Part shown: piece by piece, positions 47,279-54,910 of the stretch
Numbering within the stretch: the stretch's first letter is position 1
Layout of the letters: each line of letters begins with the position of its first letter
Assembly: GCF_020166515.1 (NCBI RefSeq)
Contig: NZ_JAINZT010000004.1
Span: forward strand, 62,001-126,000
Source: Robertkochia flava
GTDB lineage: Bacteria; Bacteroidota; Bacteroidia; Flavobacteriales; Flavobacteriaceae
DNA: 64,000 nt
Direction of reading: 5' to 3'
Notes under the pieces: generated by a model
The model's database searches: none
What the model saw: the letters and a program-made list of their open reading frames with translations, nothing else
Told to the model about the DNA's origin: nothing
Program-made: the position numbers and the translations under genes

Positions 47279-49174
47279 TTACTCGGCAGGAGCTGCTGGT
47301 GGAAGCAAAACAGTGTTTATTGCGTGTATCACACCATTATATGCCTGAACATCTGTTGCGATCACAGTAGATTCTCTTCCTCTTGCGTCGGTAATTACCA
47401 CGTCATCTCCCAGGGCTATAGTGATAGGACCGCCCAGGGTTGAAACTTCTCCTGCAACCAGGTCGTCGCTTCGCACGTTGTTATTTCCGATAACATGATA
47501 GGCGAGAGTTTCAATTACAGTTGAAGATGGGATGTCTTCAAGGCTTCCCGCTCCTAACTCTGTAAGGAGGTCTGCGAACGCATCATTAGTAGGTGCGAAC
47601 ACCGTAAATGGTGCAGAAGAACCATCTCCTCCCCATGGTTTAATAAGGGTTGCTATATATCCTGCCTGGTCTTCTACAGAAACCAGTGCGTCTACCAGGG
47701 TAGAGAAATTAGGGTCTGCCTGTGCAAAGTCAACAACGGTAGGGAATCCGATCACGGCATCAACCACATGTATCACCCCGTTATCGGTTTCGATATCAAA
47801 GGTCTCTCCGGCTGCTGAGGTGTTTACATTAGAGACTCCGTTGATGGTTACTCCGGCCGCAGTGCTAACGTAAAGGCTTAGATTATCCATATCCTCGTTC
47901 GGAACTGTTGCCAAAGAGGTGGTATAGCCGGTAGTTAGATCAGTGGAAAGTACTCTCCCTGATACAGCGTGATTTAACAAGAGGTTTTGTAAAACCGGTA
48001 CGGGTACATCATCAACACTGGCAAAGCCATTTGCACTTAAAAATGCAGCAAACGCATCATTGGTCGGAGCAAAAACTGTGATGTCAGTGGCAGGGTCGTC
48101 CAATACTTCGGAAAGTTCAGCGCGCTCGGCAGCGGCCAAAAGTGAAGTGAAGCCGGCAGCCTGGGCTACGTCCGCAATGGTCATACGACCTAATCCCACA
48201 GCGTCTGCAATGGCTTCAGGCAGCAATACTTTGTCTATGGCATGAATTACTCCGTTACCTGCCTGTACATCGGCTACGACAACGTTAGCCGGGGTGGCAG
48301 TACCGTCGATAACCTGAACACCGTCTTCAGTAGTAAACGAAAGCGTTTCTCCGTTTGCAGTTGCTACATCGGTATCAACAGGGATTCCTGAAGATTGAAC
48401 ATTAGCCATCAGGATCACGTGATACGTTAAAACGGCCTCTAGAGTTTCATTATCGATATCATCCAGGGAACTTGCTCCCAAGGCGGTTAACAGATCCTGG
48501 AAAGCCTGGTTGGTAGGTGCGAAAATAGTATATGGCGAGGCAGTATCCGAATCTAAAAGACCGGTATACTGATCTTCAAAGCGGGATAGCGCAGCTACAA
48601 GGGTTGTAAATTCAGGATTTGCAAGAGCATGGTCTACAACAGATGGGATGGCCAGGGGCGCATCGATCAGGTGAATAATACCATTGCTGGCCTCGATGTC
48701 CAGTCCGTCGGCAACCGGAGATGCCGCCCCGTTGAAGGTAACTCCCCCATCTGTATTCACAAACAGGCTGATCTCGTTTTCTTCTGGGCCGCTAGCCAGA
48801 GTGTTTACATAGGTAGTGGTCAGATCTCCTGACATTACTTCTGTTCCTAAAACATGGTTTAGCAGCAAATTGGTTAATTCCTCATTGGTGAAGTCATCAA
48901 GAGAAACTCCCGCTGCAGTGAACGCGTCATTAGTTGGCGCAAACACAGTAAAGGTTCCCGGGTTATTAAGCGTTTGATCCAGACCGGTACGTTCCAGAGC
49001 CTCGACCAGAATGGTTAAGTCTGCAGAAGCTACAGCAGTCTCATAGATGGAAAGATCTTCTACAGGAGGATCCGTAGGCCCGCCATTATCGTCATCATCG
49101 TTGTTACATCCAACGGCGAAAAGCACGAACATGGCAACGAAGCTTAGTTGAAGGGTTTTAAGTAGCGTTTTCAT
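47279..49174 (-). CDS. four-repeat fasciclin (FAS1) surface lipoprotein
   Basis: 631 residues, the closest relative of the gene just downstream. It has lipoprotein signal FVLFAVGC, acidic stretch CNNDDDDNGGP, then four FAS1 domains with the motifs FTVFAPTNDAF (repeats 1 and 4), ITVFAPTNDAF (repeat 3) and SNGIIHLIDA / YNGVIHAINT. Small differences in loops and a slightly longer chain set it apart from its neighbour. A role in adhesion or matrix is inferred. The gene has its own upstream TAnnTTTG box and terminator. Confidence 0.92.
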   Translation of the reverse strand: MKTLLKTLQLSFVAMFVLFAVGCNNDDDDNGGPTDPPVEDLSIYETAVASADLTILVEALERTGLDQTLNNPGTFTVFAPTNDAFTAAGVSLDDFTNEELTNLLLNHVLGTEVMSGDLTTTYVNTLASGPEENEISLFVNTDGGVTFNGAASPVADGLDIEASNGIIHLIDAPLAIPSVVDHALANPEFTTLVAALSRFEDQYTGLLDSDTASPYTIFAPTNQAFQDLLTALGASSLDDIDNETLEAVLTYHVILMANVQSSGIPVDTDVATANGETLSFTTEDGVQVIDGTATPANVVVADVQAGNGVIHAIDKVLLPEAIADAVGLGRMTIADVAQAAGFTSLLAAAERAELSEVLDDPATDITVFAPTNDAFAAFLSANGFASVDDVPVPVLQNLLLNHAVSGRVLSTDLTTGYTTSLATVPNEDMDNLSLYVSTAAGVTINGVSNVNTSAAGETFDIETDNGVIHVVDAVIGFPTVVDFAQADPNFSTLVDALVSVEDQAGYIATLIKPWGGDGSSAPFTVFAPTNDAFADLLTELGAGSLEDIPSSTVIETLAYHVIGNNNVRSDDLVAGEVSTLGGPITIALGDDVVITDARGRESTVIATDVQAYNGVIHAINTVLLPPAAPAE

Positions 49175-49242
49175 TGCTTATTGATTTTTTTAAATGTGTT
49201 ATTGAAATTGTTTTGTTTAGCTAATTTACAATTAAAGTTAAA

Positions 49243-49250
49243 CAAAGATA
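49243..49250 (-). promoter_or_regulatory. TAnnTTTG -7 box for the fasciclin gene
   Basis: On the minus strand TATCTTTG matches the consensus and would give a 5' leader of about 60 nt before the ATG at 49174. Confidence 0.45.
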
Positions 49251-49493
49251 GCGGTTTATTAATTTTTTAACATTTCAGGTTTAAACAGGAGGCAGATCTT
49301 GTTTAAGTATATTCAATTGAAATATAATTAGATATGTTTACATTTCTAGCCAAAGTAGGAAAAGTTTGCTCACTTTTACATTATAGTTTAAAGTTGTTTA
49401 TTTTTTGTTTAAAGTTTGTTCAACAATTAAAAGTGTGTTGCTACGGTAAGCTGAAGCGCGTGGAATCGACTAAGACCATCTGAGTTAATTTTG

Positions 49494-49501
49494 TAATTTT
49501 G
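49494..49501 (+). promoter_or_regulatory. TAnnTTTG -7 box for mnmA
   Basis: TAATTTTG matches the -7 consensus; a second near-copy lies 9 nt upstream. It gives a leader of about 40 nt to the mnmA start at 49547. Confidence 0.5.
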
Positions 49502-49546
49502 TCGCGTTTTCATCCGCAGGGATGTAAGCGTTTAAAAAAGAGTGTA

Positions 49547-50734
49547 ATGAAGCGTGTTGTAGTTGGTTTATCCGGAGGTGTAGACTCCAGTGTAGCGGCC
49601 TGTTTGCTGAAAGAGCAGGGGTACGAGGTCATTGGCTTGTTTATGAAGAACTGGCATGATGACTCCGTGACCATTTCAAATGAATGTCCGTGGCTGGAAG
49701 ACAGCAATGATGCCATGATCGTGGCCGAAAAGCTGGGTATTCCTTTTCAGACCGTCGATCTTAGCGAACAGTATAAGGAGCGTATCGTTGACTATATGTT
49801 CAATGAATATGAAAGGGGAAGAACGCCCAATCCGGATGTATTGTGCAATCGGGAGATCAAATTCGACGTTTTTATGAAGATAGCTATGGACCTGGGGGCC
49901 GATTATGTAGCCACCGGGCACTATTGCCGTAAAGAGGTGGTCGAGAAGGATGGTACTGAGGTGTACCGGTTAATGGCCGGGGCAGATCAAAATAAGGATC
50001 AGTCTTATTTTCTTTGTCAGTTATCCCAGGAGCAGTTGTCTAAAGCGCTGTTTCCTGTCGGGGAACTTACCAAGCCTGAAGTGCGCAGGATCGCTGCTGA
50101 ACACGATCTTATCACTGCTGAGAAAAAGGATTCCCAGGGGCTTTGCTTTATTGGGAAGGTACGTTTACCAGAATTTCTGCAACAGAAACTCCAGCCTAAG
50201 GAAGGGGTCATTGTAGAAATAGCTCCTCAGGAGGTACTTCAGAAAAAGCAGGACCGGAATTTTGATACTAAGGAACAGGAGTTGTCCTGGAAAGCGGAAA
50301 AAATCCACTATGACCTGACCGACGGAAGGGTGGTGGGCAAACACCAGGGTGCCCATTATTTTACCATTGGCCAGCGAAAAGGACTTGGGGTTGGTGGTAC
50401 TGCAGAACCCTTGTTTGTAATTGAGACCGACGTGGATAAAAATGTGATCTACACCGGGCAGGGGAAGGATCATCCGGGATTATACCGGAAGGCACTGTTT
50501 ATTGGCGAGGATGAGCTGCATTGGGTGCGGGAAGACCTGGCCATGCCGGAGGGAGAAACCAGGGCATTAAAGGTGCGGATCCGATATCGACAGCCATTGC
50601 AGGAAGCCCTTCTTCATAAGGTTTCCGGTGGGTTATATGTAGAGTTCCAGCAGCCTCAAAGCGCCATTACTGAAGGTCAGTTTGCAGCATTTTATGAAAA
50701 TGATGAACTTGTAGGCTCAGGAGTTATCGCCTAA
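49547..50734 (+). CDS. mnmA: tRNA-specific 2-thiouridylase
   Basis: 395 residues from the ATG at 49547 ([21 protein letters not shown]); a frame back to 49499 exists but lies within the promoter. MnmA makes 2-thiouridine at the wobble position of Lys, Glu and Gln tRNAs. The PP-loop SGGVDSS, the CNREIKF active Cys (about 104) and [14 protein letters not shown] are visible. The second catalytic Cys is in that segment. It is slightly longer than E. coli MnmA, with an insertion around [16 protein letters not shown]. The flavin-oxidase gene follows 13 nt downstream. Confidence 0.96.
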   Translation: MKRVVVGLSGGVDSSVAACLLKEQGYEVIGLFMKNWHDDSVTISNECPWLEDSNDAMIVAEKLGIPFQTVDLSEQYKERIVDYMFNEYERGRTPNPDVLCNREIKFDVFMKIAMDLGADYVATGHYCRKEVVEKDGTEVYRLMAGADQNKDQSYFLCQLSQEQLSKALFPVGELTKPEVRRIAAEHDLITAEKKDSQGLCFIGKVRLPEFLQQKLQPKEGVIVEIAPQEVLQKKQDRNFDTKEQELSWKAEKIHYDLTDGRVVGKHQGAHYFTIGQRKGLGVGGTAEPLFVIETDVDKNVIYTGQGKDHPGLYRKALFIGEDELHWVREDLAMPEGETRALKVRIRYRQPLQEALLHKVSGGLYVEFQQPQSAITEGQFAAFYENDELVGSGVIA

Positions 50735-50747
50735 AGACCGAAATACC

Positions 50748-51689
50748 ATGGAAAACCGAATTACCTCTTTGTTTCAAATCGAATATCCCATTATTCAAGC
50801 CGGAATGATCTGGGCAAGCGGATGGCGACTGGCCTCAGCTGCCTCCAACGCGGGAGCGCTGGGCCTTCTTGGTGCCGGGTCGATGTACCCTGAGATCCTG
50901 AGGGAGCATATCCGGAAGTGCAAAGCAGCTACTTCAAAACCTTTTGGTGTGAATGTTCCCATGTTATACCCGGATATAGACAAGATCATGGAGATTATCG
51001 TTGAGGAGGGGGTTAAGATCGTTTTCACCTCAGCTGGAAACCCCAAAACCTGGACCCCTTTTTTAAAGGAACACGGTATTACAGTGGTCCATGTGGTAAG
51101 CAGCGTGAAGTTTGCGCTCAAGGCTCAGGAGGCAGGGGTAGACGCCGTAGTTGCCGAAGGATTTGAGGCCGGGGGGCATAATGGGAGAGAGGAGACCACT
51201 ACCTTTACCCTGATTCCGATGGTAAGGGAAAAGCTGAATATCCCGCTTATTGCTGCAGGAGGTATAGCCACCGGAAGAGGCATGCTTGCTGCGATGGTAT
51301 TAGGGGCAGACGGGGTACAAGTAGGCAGCAGGTTCGTTGCCAGTGAAGAAGCTTCTTCCCATCTGGCTTTTAAGCAAATGGTGGTGGAGGCCGGAGACGG
51401 TGCCACCCGTCTCACGCTCAAGGAACTTGCCCCGGTTCGCCTATTAAAAAATAAATTTTTCGATGATATCCAGTCACTCTACGCAAAGGGTGCCACGAGG
51501 GAAGAGTTACAGAGCCTTCTTGGCCGGGCAAGGGCTAAAAGAGGGATGTTCGAAGGCGATCTTGAAGAGGGTGAGCTCGAGATCGGGCAGGTGGCCGGAT
51601 TGATCCATGAAATAAAACCTGCGGCAAGGATCGTAGAGGAGATCGTCACCGATTTTAAGAAGGCGAAGCAGGAACTCCCTTCCTTCTAA
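50748..51689 (+). CDS. nitronate monooxygenase-like FMN enzyme
   Basis: 313 residues. It has a TIM barrel of the 2-nitropropane dioxygenase/FabK group: YPIIQAGMIWASGWRLASAASNAG at the N-terminus, VVAEGFEAGGHNG (flavin phosphate loop) near 135, then IAAGGIATGRGMLAAMVLGADGVQVGSRF. It oxidises nitronates to carbonyl compounds, or acts as an enoyl reductase in the FabK case; the two cannot be separated by eye. Probably cotranscribed with mnmA (13 nt). Converges on the Nudix gene with a 4-nt overlap of the stops. Confidence 0.85.
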   Translation: MENRITSLFQIEYPIIQAGMIWASGWRLASAASNAGALGLLGAGSMYPEILREHIRKCKAATSKPFGVNVPMLYPDIDKIMEIIVEEGVKIVFTSAGNPKTWTPFLKEHGITVVHVVSSVKFALKAQEAGVDAVVAEGFEAGGHNGREETTTFTLIPMVREKLNIPLIAAGGIATGRGMLAAMVLGADGVQVGSRFVASEEASSHLAFKQMVVEAGDGATRLTLKELAPVRLLKNKFFDDIQSLYAKGATREELQSLLGRARAKRGMFEGDLEEGELEIGQVAGLIHEIKPAARIVEEIVTDFKKAKQELPSF

Positions 51690-52264
51690 ATCAGCCCTTT
51701 CAGAAAACCGTATTGCAACAGTAACAGCGTCTTGGCGTCCTTGATCTCACTCCTGGTGAGCATGTTTTTTATCGCAGTAACGGGATATTCCTCCACGAGC
51801 AGATCTTCGGTTTCCTCAGTGCTGCCGCCGCCTTCATCTGTCTTCAGGGCTCCGGCATAATCACAGTAGAAAAAATGTAAATTTTCGGTAACCGCACCCG
51901 GCGAGGTATAGGCCTCAAAGAGCCTGGTGACTGTGGGTACCGTATACCCGGTTTCCTCCCGGATCTCCCGGATCATACACTCCTCGGGATTATCGGTGTC
52001 TAAAACGCCGGCTGGAACCTCCAGCAAAAGTCCGGTGGGATTTCCATTTATATAGGTAGGCATTCTGAATTGCCGGACCAGGAGAACTTTTCCCGTATGG
52101 CTGTTATGCATGAGTACGGCCACACCGTTTCCCCGGTCATAGACTTCCCTGCTTTGCCGTTGCCAGGCGCCTTTAAAGGTTTTCCAGGTAAAGGTATACC
52201 GCTTTAAGGTATACCAGGCATCCGAGAGGGTTTCTACGTTGACATCCTTAAGGCGAAGTATCAT
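51686..52264 (-). CDS. Nudix hydrolase, NudK-like
   Basis: 192 residues. The Nudix box is GVLDTDNPEECMIREIREETGY, with the two-residue-longer first spacing found in NudK-type GDP-mannose/ADP-ribose pyrophosphatases. It hydrolyses a nucleoside diphosphate linked to another moiety, with Mg2+ held by the REIREE glutamates. Its start overlaps the end of the VOC gene by 4 nt, hence translational coupling. Confidence 0.88.
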   Translation of the reverse strand: MILRLKDVNVETLSDAWYTLKRYTFTWKTFKGAWQRQSREVYDRGNGVAVLMHNSHTGKVLLVRQFRMPTYINGNPTGLLLEVPAGVLDTDNPEECMIREIREETGYTVPTVTRLFEAYTSPGAVTENLHFFYCDYAGALKTDEGGGSTEETEDLLVEEYPVTAIKNMLTRSEIKDAKTLLLLQYGFLKGLI

Positions 52265-52704
52265 TTCCCGTTGATTTCGATCCAGTAGCCATCGGGATCC
52301 TGCACATAGATCTGCCGGACACCATCCGGTCGGGAGTTGGTAGTACCTGCTTCTCCCATCCAGTTCTCAAAAGGGATCTCCTTACTTTTCAGATGCTGCA
52401 TCATGCCATCGAGATCAGCCGTGCTCAGGGCCATATGCACCCCCTTTACCGGGGCTTCGGGTGCTGAAGGATCCTCGATGAGATGGAGTTCCAGCTTTGA
52501 TCCCATGGAAAACCATCGAATATGAGGTTGTTCTGTTTTGTCTTCAATCTCGGTCAGGCCCAGTACCTCCTGGTAAAAGGCAGCGCTTTCATCGAGGTTA
52601 TGAACCTGCAGCGCCTGGTGGTTGAAGGTAAGTGCCGGGGCATGTTGTGCATGGGCAGCACTGATTAATAAGCCCAGGAATACGGTTATGAAGAAGTGTT
52701 TCAT
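52261..52704 (-). CDS. exported VOC-family (glyoxalase-like) protein
   Basis: 147 residues with a signal peptide (FLGLLISAAHAQ), unusual for this mostly cytoplasmic fold. The VOC domain shows TFNHQALQVHNLDESAAFYQ and QIYVQDPDGYWIEING, with metal ligands His (residue 30 or so) and Glu in WIEI. It may be a periplasmic glyoxalase I or dioxygenase; no activity can be assigned. Cotranscribed with the Nudix gene. Confidence 0.82.
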   Translation of the reverse strand: MKHFFITVFLGLLISAAHAQHAPALTFNHQALQVHNLDESAAFYQEVLGLTEIEDKTEQPHIRWFSMGSKLELHLIEDPSAPEAPVKGVHMALSTADLDGMMQHLKSKEIPFENWMGEAGTTNSRPDGVRQIYVQDPDGYWIEINGK

Positions 52705-52766
52705 AGAAATGCGTTTCTATAAAAATAAGGGTTCTCAGGTTTAATTGATAACTTTATTTAAAAAGT

Positions 52767-53138
52767 ATGGTATTGAACCTGAAAGAAATACATCCGGTGT
52801 TGCCTGTGAAAGATGTAAAACTGGCTTTAAATTTTTATACCAAACAACTGGGCTTTGAACTGTGTTTTATGGATTCAGAAAATGCCCCGGGCTATGCAGG
52901 GGTCAGGAAGGAGGGTGCAGAGATTCATTTGCAATGGCACCATTCATCAGAGTGGGTCGATGGCATCGACCGACCACAGCTCAGGATCCTGTGTGCCGAT
53001 CCGGATATCCTTTTTAGGGCATGGAGGCACCTGGTGGGTAATGAAGAAGCCGGATTAAGGGATACTCCCTGGGGAACGCGGGAATTTGGAGTATACGATC
53101 CTGACGGGAATGGATTGATCTTTTATCGTAACATATGA
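52767..53138 (+). CDS. VOC-family (bleomycin-resistance-type) protein
   Basis: 123 residues, cytoplasmic. The domain shows HPVLPVKDVKLALNFYTKQLGFEL, then GTREFGVYDPDGNGLIFY, the pattern of bleomycin-binding or glyoxalase-like half-barrels that dimerise. Drug binding or a small-molecule enzyme function is possible. It diverges from the exported VOC gene, from which it is not closely related in sequence. Confidence 0.82.
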   Translation: MVLNLKEIHPVLPVKDVKLALNFYTKQLGFELCFMDSENAPGYAGVRKEGAEIHLQWHHSSEWVDGIDRPQLRILCADPDILFRAWRHLVGNEEAGLRDTPWGTREFGVYDPDGNGLIFYRNI

Positions 53139-53198
53139 AATGAATCGAAGGCGTAGTTAATTCACTCAAAATGAGTAAATTAGAACAAACTTTCAACT

Positions 53199-53780
53199 AT
53201 GAGGATACTGATTTTTACACTGTTAACCCTAAGCCCGTTACTTTTTTATTCCCAGGAGCACCATCAGATGGAAGAGCATCAGGAGATGAGTTCACATCAT
53301 GAGGAGCAGCATACCTATAAACATGCCATTGCATTGATGTTAGGACATACGCATATAAGCCAGGGGAAAGATATTGATGGTAATAAAAGATTTCTAGGGG
53401 TGCCTTCCATAGCCCTGGATTACAATTATTATATCAATGAACGGTGGTCTGTGGGATGGCACAATGATTTTATTAATGAAAACTTTATTGTAGAACGGCA
53501 TCTCGGTGGTAGTGAAGAAGGGAAGGAGCTCGAGCGGGAACGTCCTATTACCACATTGGCCATGGTTGGCTACGAATTTTTCGGACACTTTATATTTAAT
53601 GCTGGTCTGGGAGGTGAATTTGCCAAGGGAGAGAATTTTTTTGTTACCCGCATCGGGTTTGAAGCCGCCTGGCATTTCAATGACCCCAGCTGGGAATTTG
53701 TTACCGGGATCAATTATGATATCATGTGGGATGCCTATGATACACTGAACTTTACTGCGGGGGTTGCCAAGCGATTTTGA
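53199..53780 (+). CDS. secreted outer-membrane beta-barrel protein with His/Glu-rich start
   Basis: 193 residues. Signal peptide to about residue 18 (LTLSPLLFYSQ), then EHHQMEEHQEMSSHHEEQH, a His/Glu-rich stretch that could bind metal. The remainder reads as amphipathic strands (ALDYNYYINERWSVGWHNDF, FIFNAGLGGEFAKG, FTAGVAKRF) with an aromatic C-terminus, the usual sign of a small outer-membrane barrel. Family not recognised. Own terminator follows. Confidence 0.7.
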   Translation: MRILIFTLLTLSPLLFYSQEHHQMEEHQEMSSHHEEQHTYKHAIALMLGHTHISQGKDIDGNKRFLGVPSIALDYNYYINERWSVGWHNDFINENFIVERHLGGSEEGKELERERPITTLAMVGYEFFGHFIFNAGLGGEFAKGENFFVTRIGFEAAWHFNDPSWEFVTGINYDIMWDAYDTLNFTAGVAKRF

Positions 53781-53783
53781 TAT

Positions 53784-53816
53784 AAAAAAAGGGAGCTTTT
53801 AAGGCTCCCTTTTTTA
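53784..53816. terminator. bidirectional terminator
   Basis: AAAAAAAGGGAGC pairs with GCTCCCTTTTTT across TTTTAAG just past the stop at 53780. The convergent secreted-protein gene ends at 53822. Confidence 0.85.
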
Positions 53817-53821
53817 CGTCT

Positions 53822-54256
53822 TTACCATACTTTCCGGGCCAGGTCGGCATCCGATTTGACAATATAGGATTCGTATTCCTCCCACAGGGCCTGCGCCTTC
53901 TCCTGGTCACCGGCAATCTTAGACATGGAGGATAACCATTTCACGTCCTCGGGGCTGGTTTTCCAGTTCATTCCTTCAATTCCGTCTTTCATGTGCCATA
54001 CAAATACCATATCGTATTCGCCGCTGCTCATTTCCATGACCATGGCCGGACCAGGTACTCCCGCATCTGCTCCTGCTTTCATAAAGTAATTTTCAATGAT
54101 CTCTTTGGCCCTGTTTATTTTTCCGGGAGCGAAATCCACCTTGACGACCCAGTACCATTGAGGATTCTCATATTTTTCAGCTTTTATATCTTCCTGGGCA
54201 TAGGCTCCGGAATATGCAAAGCACAGGCATACCATTGTGATGATTATCGTTTTCAT
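53822..54256 (-). CDS. small secreted protein, paralogue A (dimeric alpha/beta-barrel-like)
   Basis: 144 residues. Signal peptide (VCLCFAYSGAYAQ) then a domain WYWVVKVDFAPGKINRAKEI, MVMEMSSGEYDMVFVWHMKDG, EGMNWKTSPEDVKWLSSM. The strand-helix-strand rhythm and EYDMVFVW strand recall NIPSNAP/antibiotic-monooxygenase-type dimeric alpha-beta barrels; no catalytic residues identifiable. The neighbouring 142-residue gene is a clear paralogue. Function unknown. Confidence 0.7.
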   Translation of the reverse strand: MKTIIITMVCLCFAYSGAYAQEDIKAEKYENPQWYWVVKVDFAPGKINRAKEIIENYFMKAGADAGVPGPAMVMEMSSGEYDMVFVWHMKDGIEGMNWKTSPEDVKWLSSMSKIAGDQEKAQALWEEYESYIVKSDADLARKVW

Positions 54257-54289
54257 GCGTGTGTGATTTAATTTTGGTTCTTGATTAGA

Positions 54290-54718
54290 TTACATTTTGC
54301 GTCCCATATTGGAGGAAGAAGCGCGAAGGCATTTACGGTATTGGGCCATGATCTCCTCCGCCTTTTCAGGACTTCCGGCCAACTCATTCATGGCGTTTCT
54401 CCATTTGATCTGGTTCGGGCTGGTTTGCCAGTTCAGGCCTTCCACCCCGTCCTGCATTTTCCATACGATGAGCATATCGTATTCTCCGGCAGCCAGTGAG
54501 ATCTCCATTACCGGGGTAGGAGTGCCGGCCTGGGCAGATGCTTTTTTGAAATAATTGTTGATAATGTCCCTGGCCTCACCCATCATTCCCGGATGGTAGT
54601 CTACATACACAAAACTGTACCATTCAGGATTGTCGTACTTTTTAGCTTCCTGGGCTTCGGCATTAGAAAATAAGAGCACAGTGAACAGGGCGGTTAATAC
54701 TAAGCTTAATGATTTCAT
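54290..54718 (-). CDS. small secreted protein, paralogue B
   Basis: 142 residues. Signal peptide (LFTVLLFSNAEAQ) then WYSFVYVDYHPGMMGEARDI, VMEISLAAGEYDMLIVWKMQDG, EGLNWQTSPNQIKWRNAM. Shared with paralogue A are the EYDM..VW.M.DG.EG.NW.TSP core and the spacing of all elements, so the pair arose by tandem duplication. The genes are 33 nt apart and probably cotranscribed, this one first. No function is recognised. Confidence 0.7.
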   Translation of the reverse strand: MKSLSLVLTALFTVLLFSNAEAQEAKKYDNPEWYSFVYVDYHPGMMGEARDIINNYFKKASAQAGTPTPVMEISLAAGEYDMLIVWKMQDGVEGLNWQTSPNQIKWRNAMNELAGSPEKAEEIMAQYRKCLRASSSNMGRKM

Positions 54719-54867
54719 TGTTTCTGTAAATTGGTTTGTGATTAGAAATATTTTAAGCTATTAACCAGAAAGAGGTTGTTAAATTTACAAATAAAATACT
54801 ATTAATCAGTAATTTACGACAGGCAATGTGAGGTGTTTTTATTGGAGAATTGCGGGTGTAAATGAAA

Positions 54868-54889
54868 AAGGAGGCCTTATGACCTCCTT
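54868..54889 (-). terminator. terminator of the S9 peptidase gene
   Basis: AAGGAGG (54868-54874) pairs with CCTCCTT. On the minus strand the stem is followed by TTTTTCATT, 22 nt past the stop at 54911. Confidence 0.75.
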
Positions 54890-54910
54890 GCTGCATCCTT
54901 TGTACAGAAA

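Larger units (their letters stand above)
49175..49546. other. AT-rich intergenic region between fasciclin gene and mnmA
   Basis: There is no gene. It holds divergent promoters: minus-strand TATCTTTG at 49243-49250 (fasciclin) and plus-strand TAATTTTG at 49494-49501 (mnmA). The stretch 49280-49420 contains repeated GTTTAA/GTTTAAA words (five or so), which could be binding sites or just AT-rich drift. Confidence 0.5.
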
